In this document: one piece after another, positions 7,805 to 15,783 of the stretch
How positions within the stretch are numbered: the stretch's first letter is position 1
Layout of the letters: each line of letters starts with the position of its first letter
Origin: Sediminibacterium roseum
GTDB taxonomy: Bacteria > Bacteroidota > Bacteroidia > Chitinophagales > Chitinophagaceae
Assembly: GCF_009939005.1 (NCBI RefSeq)
Contig: NZ_JAACJS010000015.1
Location: 312,325-376,324, forward strand
Direction of reading: 5' to 3'
Length of the DNA stretch: 64,000 nt
The notes under the pieces: model-generated
What the model was told of the DNA's origin: nothing
What the model saw: the letters and a program-made list of their open reading frames with translations, nothing else
Databases searched by the model: none
Position numbers and translations under genes: made by a program

Positions 7805-9121
7805 TTAACGGGCAACAACGATCTTGTACTTCGTTCCTTTGATCTTTTCATTCTGAACCAGGGGCAGCAGGGTCTTGATCTTGTGTTTTTTAACGGCTAC
7901 GAAAGCATTCCTGTCGTTTACGATGATCAGCCCGATCTCGTGTTTCTCCAATCGTCCCTTTTGCGAAAGAAAACCCACGATGTCCACTTTATTGAGCTTG
8001 TCCTTCTTTCCGCCGTTGATGTACACCGTTACCCATTCTGCCGGTTTGGGAAGTTTCGCATGGTGCGGCACCTCCAGTTCTCCCGGTTTTTGGCGGATGT
8101 AACCAGGAAGTTGTTCTTCGGTATGCACCAGCAGGTATGCCGTTCCTGTTTCTTCCATCCTTGCCGTGCGCCCGTTCCTGTGGGTGAACTCTGCTTCGGT
8201 GGAGGGTAGGTGATAATGGATCACATGCTTCATTTCAGGAATGTCCAGCCCGCGCGCGGCAAGGTCTGTTGCTAACAGGAAACGGTTGCTCCCGTTCCTG
8301 AACTGGATCAGCGCCTGCTCCCGCTGCATCTGCTCCATGCCCCCGTGAAATGCGCCGCATTCGATCCCTTTTTCCCTTAACAGGGTGGAGGCACGTTCTA
8401 CTGCATCGCGGTGGTTAAAGAAAACAATGGCGGGTTCGCTGTTGATATAAGCAAGCAGGTCAACAAGGCGATCCACTTTGTCTTTCTCCTCAGATACCAC
8501 CAACTGCAAGGTCAGCGCCGCTTCCTTTTTGGTTTCATCCATGTTGTTGAGCACGGTCAGTTCATCCGATACTTCTGCAAATGCAGGGATGTCTACAGTT
8601 GCCGTTGCCGACACAAATATTTTTTTATCCAATTTTTCCAGTGAACGGAATATATAGGACATGTCTTCTTCAAACCCCAGCGCAAGCGATTTGTCGAACT
8701 CGTCCAAAACCAATGTGCGCACCGCTTCGCGGGAAAAGGTTGCGCGTTTGATGTGGTCGGCGATACGGCCGGGCGTTCCGATCAGCAGCGCGGGTGGTTC
8801 TGCGAGGTTTTGTATTTCGGTCTGCATATCGTGGCCGCCGTAACAGCAACTCACCTTAAAGCCCGTTGCCATTTTTTTCCAGACCTGTTCTATCTGTATC
8901 GCCAGCTCGCGCGAAGGTGTGAGTACAAGGCATTGCACCTGCTTCCCGTTTTCTTTGAGCAATTGCGAAATGGGCAACAGGAACGCAAGCGTTTTTCCCG
9001 ACCCCGTAGGCGCCAAAAGCAGTACTTCGTTTTTTTCTGCGATGGTGGCGGAGGCAGTTTCCTGCATGGCATTGAGGGAAGCAATATCGAGCGACGACAA
9101 TATCGATGGTATGGTTGGCAT
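7805..9121 (-). CDS. DEAD-box RNA helicase with DbpA-like RNA-binding tail
   Basis: A 438-residue ATP-dependent RNA helicase. Motif I (APTGSGKT) is at 37-44, motif Ia PSRELA near 69, GG and TPGRI follow, motif II is DEFD at 140-143 instead of DEAD, motif III SAT at 171-173, and motif VI is HRNGRTAR. The last 75 residues (from about EWVTVYINGGKKDKLNKVD) resemble the DbpA RNA-binding domain, which in Escherichia coli recognises 23S rRNA hairpin 92, so a role in large-subunit assembly is likely. The -7 box lies 4 bases before its ATG. Family membership is certain; the exact RNA target is inferred. Confidence 0.93.
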   Translation of the reverse strand: MPTIPSILSSLDIASLNAMQETASATIAEKNEVLLLAPTGSGKTLAFLLPISQLLKENGKQVQCLVLTPSRELAIQIEQVWKKMATGFKVSCCYGGHDMQTEIQNLAEPPALLIGTPGRIADHIKRATFSREAVRTLVLDEFDKSLALGFEEDMSYIFRSLEKLDKKIFVSATATVDIPAFAEVSDELTVLNNMDETKKEAALTLQLVVSEEKDKVDRLVDLLAYINSEPAIVFFNHRDAVERASTLLREKGIECGAFHGGMEQMQREQALIQFRNGSNRFLLATDLAARGLDIPEMKHVIHYHLPSTEAEFTHRNGRTARMEETGTAYLLVHTEEQLPGYIRQKPGELEVPHHAKLPKPAEWVTVYINGGKKDKLNKVDIVGFLSQKGRLEKHEIGLIIVNDRNAFVAVKKHKIKTLLPLVQNEKIKGTKYKIVVAR

Positions 9122-9125
9122 GGCG

Positions 9126-9133
9126 CAAAGATA
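9126..9133 (-). promoter_or_regulatory. Putative -7 box abutting the helicase start codon
   Basis: TATCTTTG on the minus strand matches TAnnTTTG exactly and is followed by CGCC and then the ATG. With the usual spacing, transcription would begin at or next to the start codon. I see no clear -33 TTG. Confidence 0.45.
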
Positions 9134-9168
9134 CTAAAAAGCGAAGCGGATAAGGAGATTGCGCCGCG

Positions 9169-9750
9169 TCAATCTATATCAAGCTCATATTTATCGAGCA
9201 GGCCCGCGATGGCGCCAACAGAGAATCTGGCCTTCCTGATCCTGTTGCGCTCAGGATCTATCGAAAAATGATAAGACCCCCGCAGATCCGCTTTCTCCAA
9301 AACCGTATTGTCGAAAACAGCGCGCGAAAGATCACAGTCCTTCAAAACAGCGTTGCCCAGGTCGGCCTCTGTAAAATCCACCTCCTGTAGCGTGCAGTTG
9401 ATGAAATTTGTTTTCTTCAGTTTCAGTTTATAAAAAGAAGAAAGGTTCAGCATGCAGTTCTCAAAAGATACGGTAAACAAAAATCCATCGCAGAGATCGA
9501 AATGCAGTCCCAGGAGTTTGCAGTCTCTGAAAACAGTATCCTGGAAAGAGGTCTTCACCAATTTCGCCATCCCCAGGTTGCAACCATTGAACGTGCATGC
9601 CGAGAACCGGATGCCCGAAAGATCGGCATCTGAAAAATTACAATTGGTGAATGTGCAGCTTTCATATTCACCCGGCTGCAGCGGTGCTTCGGTAAAATTT
9701 TTTTTATCGAAAGACTGGTCCTCAAAATAAGCTGTATCCATAAAAATCAT
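9169..9750 (-). CDS. Pentapeptide-repeat protein
   Basis: The 193-residue product is built of A(D/N)LxX-type pentapeptides: CTFTNCNFSDADLSGIRFSA, then FRDCKLLGLHF and DFTEADLGNAVLKDCDLSRA. These form a right-handed quadrilateral beta-helix. Some members (Qnr, MfpA) protect DNA gyrase by imitating DNA, but most have no known role and nothing here specifies one. Its start at 9750 overlaps the bioF stop by four bases (ATGA), so it is translationally coupled to bioF. An internal ATG at 9741 is an alternative start. No signal peptide, so probably cytoplasmic. Confidence 0.88.
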   Translation of the reverse strand: MIFMDTAYFEDQSFDKKNFTEAPLQPGEYESCTFTNCNFSDADLSGIRFSACTFNGCNLGMAKLVKTSFQDTVFRDCKLLGLHFDLCDGFLFTVSFENCMLNLSSFYKLKLKKTNFINCTLQEVDFTEADLGNAVLKDCDLSRAVFDNTVLEKADLRGSYHFSIDPERNRIRKARFSVGAIAGLLDKYELDID

Positions 9751-10835
9751 TTCAGTAGCGTGGTTAGCTTTTCCACTTCTTCAATCGTATTGAATGCATG
9801 GAGCACGATGCGTAATCTTTCTTTTCCCCTGGGAACGGTGGGATACAGGATCGGCCGCACATCAAATCCATTCGCCTGCAAGTTTTCCGCTACTGCTCTC
9901 ACCTCTTCATTACCCGGGATGATCACCGCCTGGATAGGCGTTTGCGAGGGCAGCTTTTCGTAACGCATTGCAGCCGATTGAAAAACGGCTACCAGTTTCC
10001 GCAGGTGTGCGCGCTCATCATTCAGCAAAGGAAAAATACCATACGAAGATTTTACAAACGCTATGCTGTGCTCCGGCAATGCCGTGGAAAAAACAAAACT
10101 CCGTGCAAAATTTACCAGGTATTCGCGCAGCGCGTTTGACCCCAGCACTACCGCACCATGGCACCCACAGGCTTTTCCGAATGTATGCATGCGGGCAAAA
10201 ACAGCATCCTGCAATTGCAGCTGCTGCACGAGCCCCTCTCCTTTTTGCCCGATGATACCGGTTGCATGCGCCTCATCGATGACGAGGTGTGCACCGAGTT
10301 TTTTCGAGACATCAACCAGCGCGCCGAGCGGGCAGAGATCGCCATCCATACTGAACAAAGATTCGGTAACGATAAAAAGCGTTCCTGTTTTTGATGCAGC
10401 TTTTTTCTGCAGGTCGTCAAGATCGTTGTGCGCAAAAGAAAAAGCGTTCGCAAAAGAGAGACGGATACCGTCGCGGATGGAGGCATGGCAAAGATGATCG
10501 TACAAAACCGTGTCGCCCTTCTGCGGAACCGAAGAGAGCAGGCCGGTGTTTGCATCGTAACCCGAGTTAAACACCAAAGCGGCTTCGGCCTGGTGAAAAG
10601 CGGCGATGTGCTTTTCCACTTCTTCGATCATTGCATAATTTCCCGCCAGCAGCCGCGAGCCACCCGACCCGCTTACAAGGGATTCAGTGGTGGTTTGCAA
10701 AAGACGGTTGTGAACAATACCCAGGTAATCGTTCGAACAGAAATCCGATTTGCCATCGGGTAACCGCAGTTTGCGAAGGGAACGATCGGCCCTGCGCTCG
10801 TCTAGTTTTTTTTGAAGGAACTGGTCGGGGTACAT
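9747..10835 (-). CDS. bioF: 8-amino-7-oxononanoate synthase-like enzyme (biotin synthesis)
   Basis: BioF condenses pimeloyl thioester with L-alanine in the first ring-forming arm of biotin synthesis, using PLP. The 362-residue protein contains FCSNDYLG at 32-39, HASIRDG near 117, the VIDEAHATG motif (Asp187 stacks on PLP), and the Schiff-base lysine at 221 in HTFGKACG. Other alpha-oxoamine synthases (Kbl, serine palmitoyltransferase) share the fold, but the short length and motifs favour BioF. It heads a two-gene operon with the pentapeptide protein. No other biotin gene is in the window. Confidence 0.88.
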   Translation of the reverse strand: MYPDQFLQKKLDERRADRSLRKLRLPDGKSDFCSNDYLGIVHNRLLQTTTESLVSGSGGSRLLAGNYAMIEEVEKHIAAFHQAEAALVFNSGYDANTGLLSSVPQKGDTVLYDHLCHASIRDGIRLSFANAFSFAHNDLDDLQKKAASKTGTLFIVTESLFSMDGDLCPLGALVDVSKKLGAHLVIDEAHATGIIGQKGEGLVQQLQLQDAVFARMHTFGKACGCHGAVVLGSNALREYLVNFARSFVFSTALPEHSIAFVKSSYGIFPLLNDERAHLRKLVAVFQSAAMRYEKLPSQTPIQAVIIPGNEEVRAVAENLQANGFDVRPILYPTVPRGKERLRIVLHAFNTIEEVEKLTTLLK

Positions 10836-10839
10836 GGTG

Positions 10840-10847
10840 TAAAGCTA
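10840..10847 (-). promoter_or_regulatory. Possible -7 box before bioF
   Basis: TAGCTTTA on the minus strand has one mismatch to TAnnTTTG and stands 4 bases before the bioF ATG, the same geometry as at the helicase and rlmB genes. Weak on its own. Confidence 0.3.
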
Positions 10848-10871
10848 ATTATTAGCCGCGAGCCGTGCGTC

Positions 10872-10901
10872 TTGGGCTGCGGGGTTTTTATAGTAACTTT
10901 G
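10872..10901 (+). promoter_or_regulatory. Promoter for miaE (-33 and -7 boxes)
   Basis: TTG at 10872-10874 and TAACTTTG at 10894-10901, separated by 19 bases, match the Bacteroidota -33/-7 promoter pattern. The leader to the ATG at 10953 would be about 45 bases. This is among the better-supported promoters in the window. Confidence 0.6.
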
Positions 10902-10952
10902 TTTCAAACAAAAAGGCGCCCTGCGCCGCGGCTCACGAACGGCCCTCTTACC

Positions 10953-11561
10953 ATGGAACTATCAGAACATACAAAAAGCATTTTGGGATTGGAGCTGCCC
11001 ACAGATCCACGGTGGGTTGACCTTGCGAATATTTCGCTGGAAGCGATCCTTACCGACCATGCCTATTGCGAGCAGAAGGCGGCAACTACCTGCATCACTT
11101 TGATACAGCGGTATTCTGACAGGGAAAAACTGGTGACCGAACTCGCTCCTATCGTAACCGAAGAATGGGGGCATTTCAGGCTGGTGCTGAATGAGCTGAA
11201 AAAAAGAAAACTCAAACTGGGCAAGCAACGCAAAGATGAATACGTAAACAAGCTGATCGGGTTTCAGAAAAAAGGCGGTCACCCCGAAGAACGATTACTC
11301 GATCATCTTTTAACAATGGCGCTGATAGAAGCGCGCAGCTGCGAACGCTTCAAAAGATTAAGCGAGGGTTTGCCGGATGCTTACATGCGCAATTTCTACC
11401 GCCGCTTTATGGAAAGCGAAGCGGGGCATTACACCCTTTTTATTGATCTCGCAGAAACTTACCTCGACAAGGAAAAAGTGCGCAAACGCTGGAAAGAATG
11501 GCTCGCGTACGAAACGGAGATCATGAAAGAGATAGAAGTACGCGGTGATCGCATACACTAA
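10953..11561 (+). CDS. miaE: tRNA-(ms2io6A37)-hydroxylase
   Basis: MiaE is a non-haem diiron monooxygenase that hydroxylates the isopentenyl side chain of ms2i6A37 in tRNAs reading UNN codons. The 202-residue protein is a ferritin-like helical bundle. Carboxylate/histidine ligands are visible as DHAYCEQKAA, TEEWGHF, LIEARSCERF and FMESEAGHYTLF (ExxH twice). I start it at ATG 10953 (MELSEHTKS) because the open frame upstream encodes unrelated residues and contains the promoter. It is transcribed divergently from bioF with no clear operon partner. Confidence 0.9.
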   Translation: MELSEHTKSILGLELPTDPRWVDLANISLEAILTDHAYCEQKAATTCITLIQRYSDREKLVTELAPIVTEEWGHFRLVLNELKKRKLKLGKQRKDEYVNKLIGFQKKGGHPEERLLDHLLTMALIEARSCERFKRLSEGLPDAYMRNFYRRFMESEAGHYTLFIDLAETYLDKEKVRKRWKEWLAYETEIMKEIEVRGDRIH

Positions 11562-11627
11562 AAATCAGGTATTAATACGCTAGGCGACGGTTTTTGTTCC
11601 ATCTAATTTTGGACGAAAATCAGTTGC

Positions 11628-12002
11628 ATGGGTATTACCATACATTTCCAGGGAAAATTGAAAACGGAGCGGTCGTTCAACAAACTCGTGGTTGCCGCGC
11701 AGCATTTTATCGTGGCGCATGAACTGCAGTTTGTTGTTTTTGATGTAGACGAACACGATCTCATCCGCGTCAAGCATGGCGCATTGTCTGTTTACAAGGG
11801 GCCGGTGAAAGCCTTGATCATCAACATGGGCAAGGATTGTGAATCGTTAAGGTTTGAGTTCGATGATGAACGTTATATGCAGTCGTTCTGCAAGACCGCC
11901 TATGCGGGCCCCGCTGTTCACCAGCTCGTCGTGGATTTTTTAAGGCAGGTCGAGGTTTTGTTCGATGATTTTGAAGTGTTTGATGAAGCGGGTCTTTGGT
12001 GA
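11628..12002 (+). CDS. Conserved hypothetical protein (MG-TIHF type)
   Basis: A 124-residue protein without signal peptide or membrane segment. The opening MGITIHFQGKL and the closing part (FCKTAYAGPAVHQLVVDFLR, then FDDFEVFDEAGLW) resemble a small bacterial family of unknown function that starts MG(L/I)TIHY. The N-terminal third looks like a two-layer alpha/beta unit. It ends 3 bases before the stop codon of the convergent GSCFA gene. The opposite strand also has short open frames, but this one has the more protein-like composition. Function unknown. Confidence 0.65.
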   Translation: MGITIHFQGKLKTERSFNKLVVAAQHFIVAHELQFVVFDVDEHDLIRVKHGALSVYKGPVKALIINMGKDCESLRFEFDDERYMQSFCKTAYAGPAVHQLVVDFLRQVEVLFDDFEVFDEAGLW

Positions 12003-12005
12003 TGT

Positions 12006-13007
12006 TCAACGCGTATGGGTTTCAAAATAATGCAGCTCATTTTTAAGGTCGAGGTAAGGATGTTGATCCTGCAGCGCTTTTGTTTTTGTAAGATAGGATT
12101 TCAAAAAATGCAGGTGCTGGCTGGTCAGAGGGTTGAAGGGTTTGTGCTGAAAAGCGAGGTTGATCTCGGCTATTTCTTTCATCAGGTCTTTTGTATCTGT
12201 ATTCATACAGGCCTCTGTAAATTTTTCCCAGACATATTGCGTGGCCTGGTAGTTGGGATGCACAAGATCCTCTGCATAAAAACGGTAATCGCGCAGGTCA
12301 TCGATCACGAGTTCGTAAGCGGGAAAATAATAGGTGTTGCCATGTTGTGCAACCAGTTCGTGAACGGCCTGTATCAAAACCGCTTTGCTGCGGTTGTTCT
12401 CGATCACGCCCTCGCGGAGGTGCCGTACCGGGCTGATCGTGAAGATGAGCTGCAGTTCAGGATTGAATGCGCGCAATTTTTCAAGCAGGTTATTAAAAAG
12501 CGAAACCACTTCTTCGGCTCTCATCAACCGCTTGCGAAACCATGCGGCGGGCGCTTTGTGGTTATTGGCGGCCGTGCTGCCTTCAACGGCATTGGGCGCT
12601 TCGCCTGTTAGCGTATACAGCCAGGCAGAGCCCAAGGTGAGCAAAAGATGATCCGTATGTTTGAGCCATTGGTGTGCTGCACTGGTAGACGCGTTGATCT
12701 TATCCACCGCCTCCTGCGCAGTGATGCCGGAAAAACGGCTGTGGTGCTTCCAGCTGTGCCAGGTTTCGTTGTGCAGGAAAAGATCTGTTTCGGCAATGAT
12801 GGTGTTGTTGATGTAAGTTTCAATCGCCTCGGTCACACTAACCGGGTTGAACAGGATGCCATTCGGGTTCTCAAGCACATTGAATTTGTGCCTGCGCAAC
12901 TTCTCCCCGATGTTCTCGGTAAAGCACGAGCCCACCAACATCAGCTGTTGCGGGTGCCGGATGGGGTGCGGCGCCTTCTTGATATCGAACTCGTAATGGA
13001 ATTTCAT
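12006..13007 (-). CDS. GSCFA-domain protein
   Basis: The 333-residue product begins MKFHYEFDIKKAPHPI and contains LMLVGSCFTENIGEKL at about 22-37, the defining Gly-Ser-Cys-Phe motif of the GSCFA family. That family belongs to the SGNH hydrolase clan; a later LVHPNYQATQYVWE supplies the expected His near the C-terminus. Substrate unknown; no signal peptide. The start at 13007 overlaps the preceding stop by four bases, so it is the third gene of a coupled set with the HMG-CoA-lyase-like gene and a hypothetical gene. An upstream frame extension of 16 residues is rejected. Confidence 0.87.
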   Translation of the reverse strand: MKFHYEFDIKKAPHPIRHPQQLMLVGSCFTENIGEKLRRHKFNVLENPNGILFNPVSVTEAIETYINNTIIAETDLFLHNETWHSWKHHSRFSGITAQEAVDKINASTSAAHQWLKHTDHLLLTLGSAWLYTLTGEAPNAVEGSTAANNHKAPAAWFRKRLMRAEEVVSLFNNLLEKLRAFNPELQLIFTISPVRHLREGVIENNRSKAVLIQAVHELVAQHGNTYYFPAYELVIDDLRDYRFYAEDLVHPNYQATQYVWEKFTEACMNTDTKDLMKEIAEINLAFQHKPFNPLTSQHLHFLKSYLTKTKALQDQHPYLDLKNELHYFETHTR

Positions 13008-13477
13008 GCAGTGAATGTAAGTGTTAATGTTTCTCCCTCGGGCAGCTCGTTCCATTGCTGCAGCAGCCCGCGCAGCCGCAACCGTACCTGTTCTATCTCG
13101 TCGTGTGAAAGTGTGACGGGATCAAATTGCCCGCCGAATGAAACAAAGGATGCCTGCTGAACGGCATTGAAATCCTCAAAATTTCCCTGCTTTGTTCCCA
13201 GCAGGAAAAGGTTCGCAAGATTTTCTGCATACACGGCTTCTGCGGTCAGGTTCATGTTGTCGCGCTTCGCCTTGTCCTCAAAATCTTTGATGTCCATTCC
13301 CATATTCAGCATCCCGTTGAAAGCGGTTTTGTAACCGAGAACAGTTTCTATGGTGTAATGGGTGAGGTCGTGCTGTACCAGGAACCCGTCTCCCTGCATC
13401 CAGGTAACGCTGCCATCATCGCGCGTATAGGAAAGCGCGTGGTGAGCACCACTGTTTTTTTTGAAGTTGATCAACAT
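13004..13477 (-). CDS. Hypothetical protein between HMG-CoA lyase and GSCFA genes
   Basis: A 157-residue protein I do not recognise. From the ATG at 13477 it reads MLINFKKNSGAHHALSYTRD, with SVTWMQGDGFLVQHDLTHYT and a helical, acidic C-terminal half (HDEIEQVRLRLRGLLQQW). No signal peptide. It starts one base after the lyase stop codon and overlaps the GSCFA start by ATGA, so the three are very likely made together. The HDLTHYT motif is a possible metal site, but this is only a guess. Real gene; function unknown. Confidence 0.78.
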   Translation of the reverse strand: MLINFKKNSGAHHALSYTRDDGSVTWMQGDGFLVQHDLTHYTIETVLGYKTAFNGMLNMGMDIKDFEDKAKRDNMNLTAEAVYAENLANLFLLGTKQGNFEDFNAVQQASFVSFGGQFDPVTLSHDEIEQVRLRLRGLLQQWNELPEGETLTLTFTA

Positions 13478-13478
13478 A

Positions 13479-14393
13479 CTATACAAATATCCGGTTTGCG
13501 AGCTGGAGGCTTTTGTGCAATGCATCTTTGTTCAACCCTTGCAGCAATCCTTTTGTTTCAAAATAAGCAACCATCAGTTCAGAATCCATGTTCCCTACCA
13601 ATTCGTCCTGCGCCATGGGGCAACCACCGATGCCCTTGAGCGCACCATCAAAACGTTTGCAACCTGCATCGATTGCTGCCTGCAATTTTGCCTCCCAGTT
13701 CTGCGGCGTGGAATGGAGATGCACGCCGATGGTTGCATCCGGGTATGCCGGAACCAGCGTTTCGAGAGCGGCACTGATCTGTTGCGGGGTTGCGAGTCCT
13801 ACGGTATCGGCGAGTGAAATGATCCGGATCCCTTTTGCGATCATTTCGCCGGCCCATTTCAACAGGATGGATGCATCGTACGCATCACCGTAAGGATTTC
13901 CAAAACCCATGCTTAAATAAACAACAAGCTCTTTATTGTTCCGCAGGCAAAGTTCCCGTATCTCGTCTACACGCTGCACGCTTTCTTCCAGGGTGCTGTT
14001 GGTGTTGCGCATCTGGAAGGTGGGCGACAAAGAAAAGGGAAAGCCCAGGTAACTGATCTCATCGTAAACCACAGCATCGGCCGCGCCCCTTGTGTTGGCA
14101 ACGATGGCGAGAAGTTTTGTATGCGTGTTGTGCAGGTCCAGTTTTGCGATCACCTCTTTTGTATCCGCCATCTGCGGGATCGCCTTGGGCGAAACAAAGC
14201 TTCCGAAATCCAGGGTGTGAAAACCAACTTTCAACAATGCATCCAGGTATTCAATTTTCTGCGCGGCAGGGATCAGGTGTGGCCATCCCTGCATTGCATC
14301 ACGCGGGCACTCTACGAGTTGAATATCGTTGTATGATGATCGTGAGTCGTCGGTTGAGGGTGATGTATTGTACGTCGTCATGCGGCATTGCAA
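13479..14393 (-). CDS. Hydroxymethylglutaryl-CoA lyase-like enzyme
   Basis: HMG-CoA lyase splits HMG-CoA into acetyl-CoA and acetoacetate in leucine catabolism; it is a TIM barrel of the DRE-TIM (HMGL-like) superfamily. The 304-residue protein shows LVECPRDAMQGWP (variant of the D-R start motif), FGSFVSPKAIPQM, ISLADTVGLATP, IGVHLHSTP (metal-binding HxH) and the catalytic loop GIGGCPMAQDELVGN with its Cys. An internal ATG at 14381 is an equally possible start. It heads a tight operon with the hypothetical and GSCFA genes. Related aldolases cannot be excluded, but the GGCP loop favours the lyase. Confidence 0.87.
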   Translation of the reverse strand: MQCRMTTYNTSPSTDDSRSSYNDIQLVECPRDAMQGWPHLIPAAQKIEYLDALLKVGFHTLDFGSFVSPKAIPQMADTKEVIAKLDLHNTHTKLLAIVANTRGAADAVVYDEISYLGFPFSLSPTFQMRNTNSTLEESVQRVDEIRELCLRNNKELVVYLSMGFGNPYGDAYDASILLKWAGEMIAKGIRIISLADTVGLATPQQISAALETLVPAYPDATIGVHLHSTPQNWEAKLQAAIDAGCKRFDGALKGIGGCPMAQDELVGNMDSELMVAYFETKGLLQGLNKDALHKSLQLANRIFV

Positions 14394-14434
14394 TATTTGT
14401 GTTTATCCATCTATCAAAAGATCAATCGCAAAAG

Positions 14435-15181
14435 CTACTTCCCCATCCTGTGCTTCATTGCTTCGTAGAGGATGATCCCTGTTGCCACGGATACATTGAA
14501 CGAATCGAATGATGCCGCCATAGGGATCTTGAAGAAATGATCCGCGGCTTTGGCCAGGTGTGGTTGTACGCCTTTGCCTTCATCGCCCATGATGATGCAA
14601 CAGGGATCGGTGAAAGGAAGTTCAAAAACATTTTCTTCGGCGCGCATTTCACTGGTAAAAACCTTGATGCCATTGAGGTGCAGGGTATCTACCGCTTTCA
14701 GCAGGCTGTTCACACGGCAGATATGGATCTGTTCGAGTGCGCCGGCGCTGCTTTTCATGGCTTCTTCGTTCAGTGCGCCTACGCCTTTGTCGGGAATGAT
14801 GATGGCCTGCGCCCCGCAGCACACCGCACTCCGTGCAATCGCGCCGATGTTCCTTACATCCGTAACACCATCAAGCATTAAGAACAAAGGGGATGCGCCC
14901 TCAGACACCACGTGGTCGATCACCTGCTGCAGGTCCATGTACTGCACCCGCGCCACAAAAGCCACCACGCCCTGGTGGTTGGCCCGGGTGAGGCCATTTA
15001 GTTTTTCTACCGGCACAAGCTGGATGGGTACGTTGTGGTCTCTCGATAATTTGCGGATGCTGCTGATCACCTCACCGCTTGCATTTTTCTGTAAGAGGAT
15101 CTTATCGATGGCTTTCCCCGACTGCAGCGCCTCCACCAATGGCTGGCGCCCGATCACCAATGCGTTTTGTTTAACAGGCAT
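14435..15181 (-). CDS. rlmB: 23S rRNA (guanosine-2'-O-)-methyltransferase RlmB (TrmH family)
   Basis: RlmB methylates the 2'-O of G2251 in 23S rRNA using S-adenosylmethionine. The 248-residue protein has the N-terminal substrate-binding domain (VIGRQPLVEALQSGKAIDKI) and the SPOUT knot with three motifs: NIGAIARSA, CCIIMGDEGKGVQP and FDSFNVSVATGIILYEAM. Length is normal. Its -7 box stands 4 bases before the ATG. It is separated from the HMG-CoA-lyase-like gene by about 40 bases and may be its operon neighbour. TrmH paralogues overlap in sequence, so the exact target nucleotide is inferred. Confidence 0.92.
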   Translation of the reverse strand: MPVKQNALVIGRQPLVEALQSGKAIDKILLQKNASGEVISSIRKLSRDHNVPIQLVPVEKLNGLTRANHQGVVAFVARVQYMDLQQVIDHVVSEGASPLFLMLDGVTDVRNIGAIARSAVCCGAQAIIIPDKGVGALNEEAMKSSAGALEQIHICRVNSLLKAVDTLHLNGIKVFTSEMRAEENVFELPFTDPCCIIMGDEGKGVQPHLAKAADHFFKIPMAASFDSFNVSVATGIILYEAMKHRMGK

Positions 15182-15185
15182 GGGG

Positions 15186-15193
15186 CAAAGATA
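15186..15193 (-). promoter_or_regulatory. Putative -7 box abutting the rlmB start codon
   Basis: TATCTTTG on the minus strand is followed by CCCC and the ATG of rlmB. The same 4-base geometry is seen at five further start codons in the window (one with a mismatched box). Confidence 0.45.
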
Positions 15194-15226
15194 CGGAGGA
15201 AGGGGGTTCGGGCTGCGGGCGTTCTC

Positions 15227-15781
15227 TCACAGCTCTCCCGTGATCATCATCAGCTGCACCTTCAAAATTGCGGCAACCGACATGGAATCGGTGATCGTTC
15301 CATTCTCAACCATACTGAGAGCCCGGTTGAAAGGGATCTTCTGAACGGCCAGGTCTTCGGTTTCTTCGGGCTCTGCCGCGTGTTGTGTGAGCCCTGTGGC
15401 GAGATAGATAAAAGCAATTTCGTCCGACACTGAATTAGACAAATGCATGTTGAACAGCAATCTCCAGTTGGATGCATGCAGGCCTGTTTCTTCCATCAGT
15501 TCGCGTTTTGCGCCCTCGAGCGGGCTCGTTCCATATGGCGCGCCACCCTCCGGAATTTCCCAGCTGTACCGGTTGAGGGTGAAACGGTATTGGCCAACGA
15601 GCCAGGTGTTCTGTTCATCATCCAATACAATGACCGCCACCGCGGTGTTCTTGAAATGAACTTTTCCGTAGATGCCCTTGTTGCCGGCCGGGTTAAGCAC
15701 ATCGTACTCCGTTACACTGATCCATGGATTGTCGTACACGGTTTTTTCTCCATTGATCACCCAGGGATTTTTTTCCATCAT
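15227..15781 (-). CDS. Nudix hydrolase (ADP-ribose pyrophosphatase type)
   Basis: A 184-residue Nudix enzyme that likely cleaves ADP-ribose or a similar nucleoside diphosphate sugar. The Nudix box is the helix following SWEIPEGGAPYG, ending in AKRELMEETGL; the REUxEExGU core is intact, while the outer Glu of the consensus is replaced by Thr. The N-terminal YDNPWISVTEYDV resembles the NudF domain that swaps in the dimer. It follows a four-helix membrane protein by 2 bases and is probably co-transcribed with it. Substrate is inferred from similarity of pattern. Confidence 0.9.
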   Translation of the reverse strand: MMEKNPWVINGEKTVYDNPWISVTEYDVLNPAGNKGIYGKVHFKNTAVAVIVLDDEQNTWLVGQYRFTLNRYSWEIPEGGAPYGTSPLEGAKRELMEETGLHASNWRLLFNMHLSNSVSDEIAFIYLATGLTQHAAEPEETEDLAVQKIPFNRALSMVENGTITDSMSVAAILKVQLMMITGEL

Positions 15782-15783
15782 GA

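Noticed and set aside
10860..10945. GC-rich inverted repeat around the miaE promoter as an operator
   Set aside because: The arms (CGCGAGCC and GGCTCACG) are short, imperfect and far apart; likely composition.
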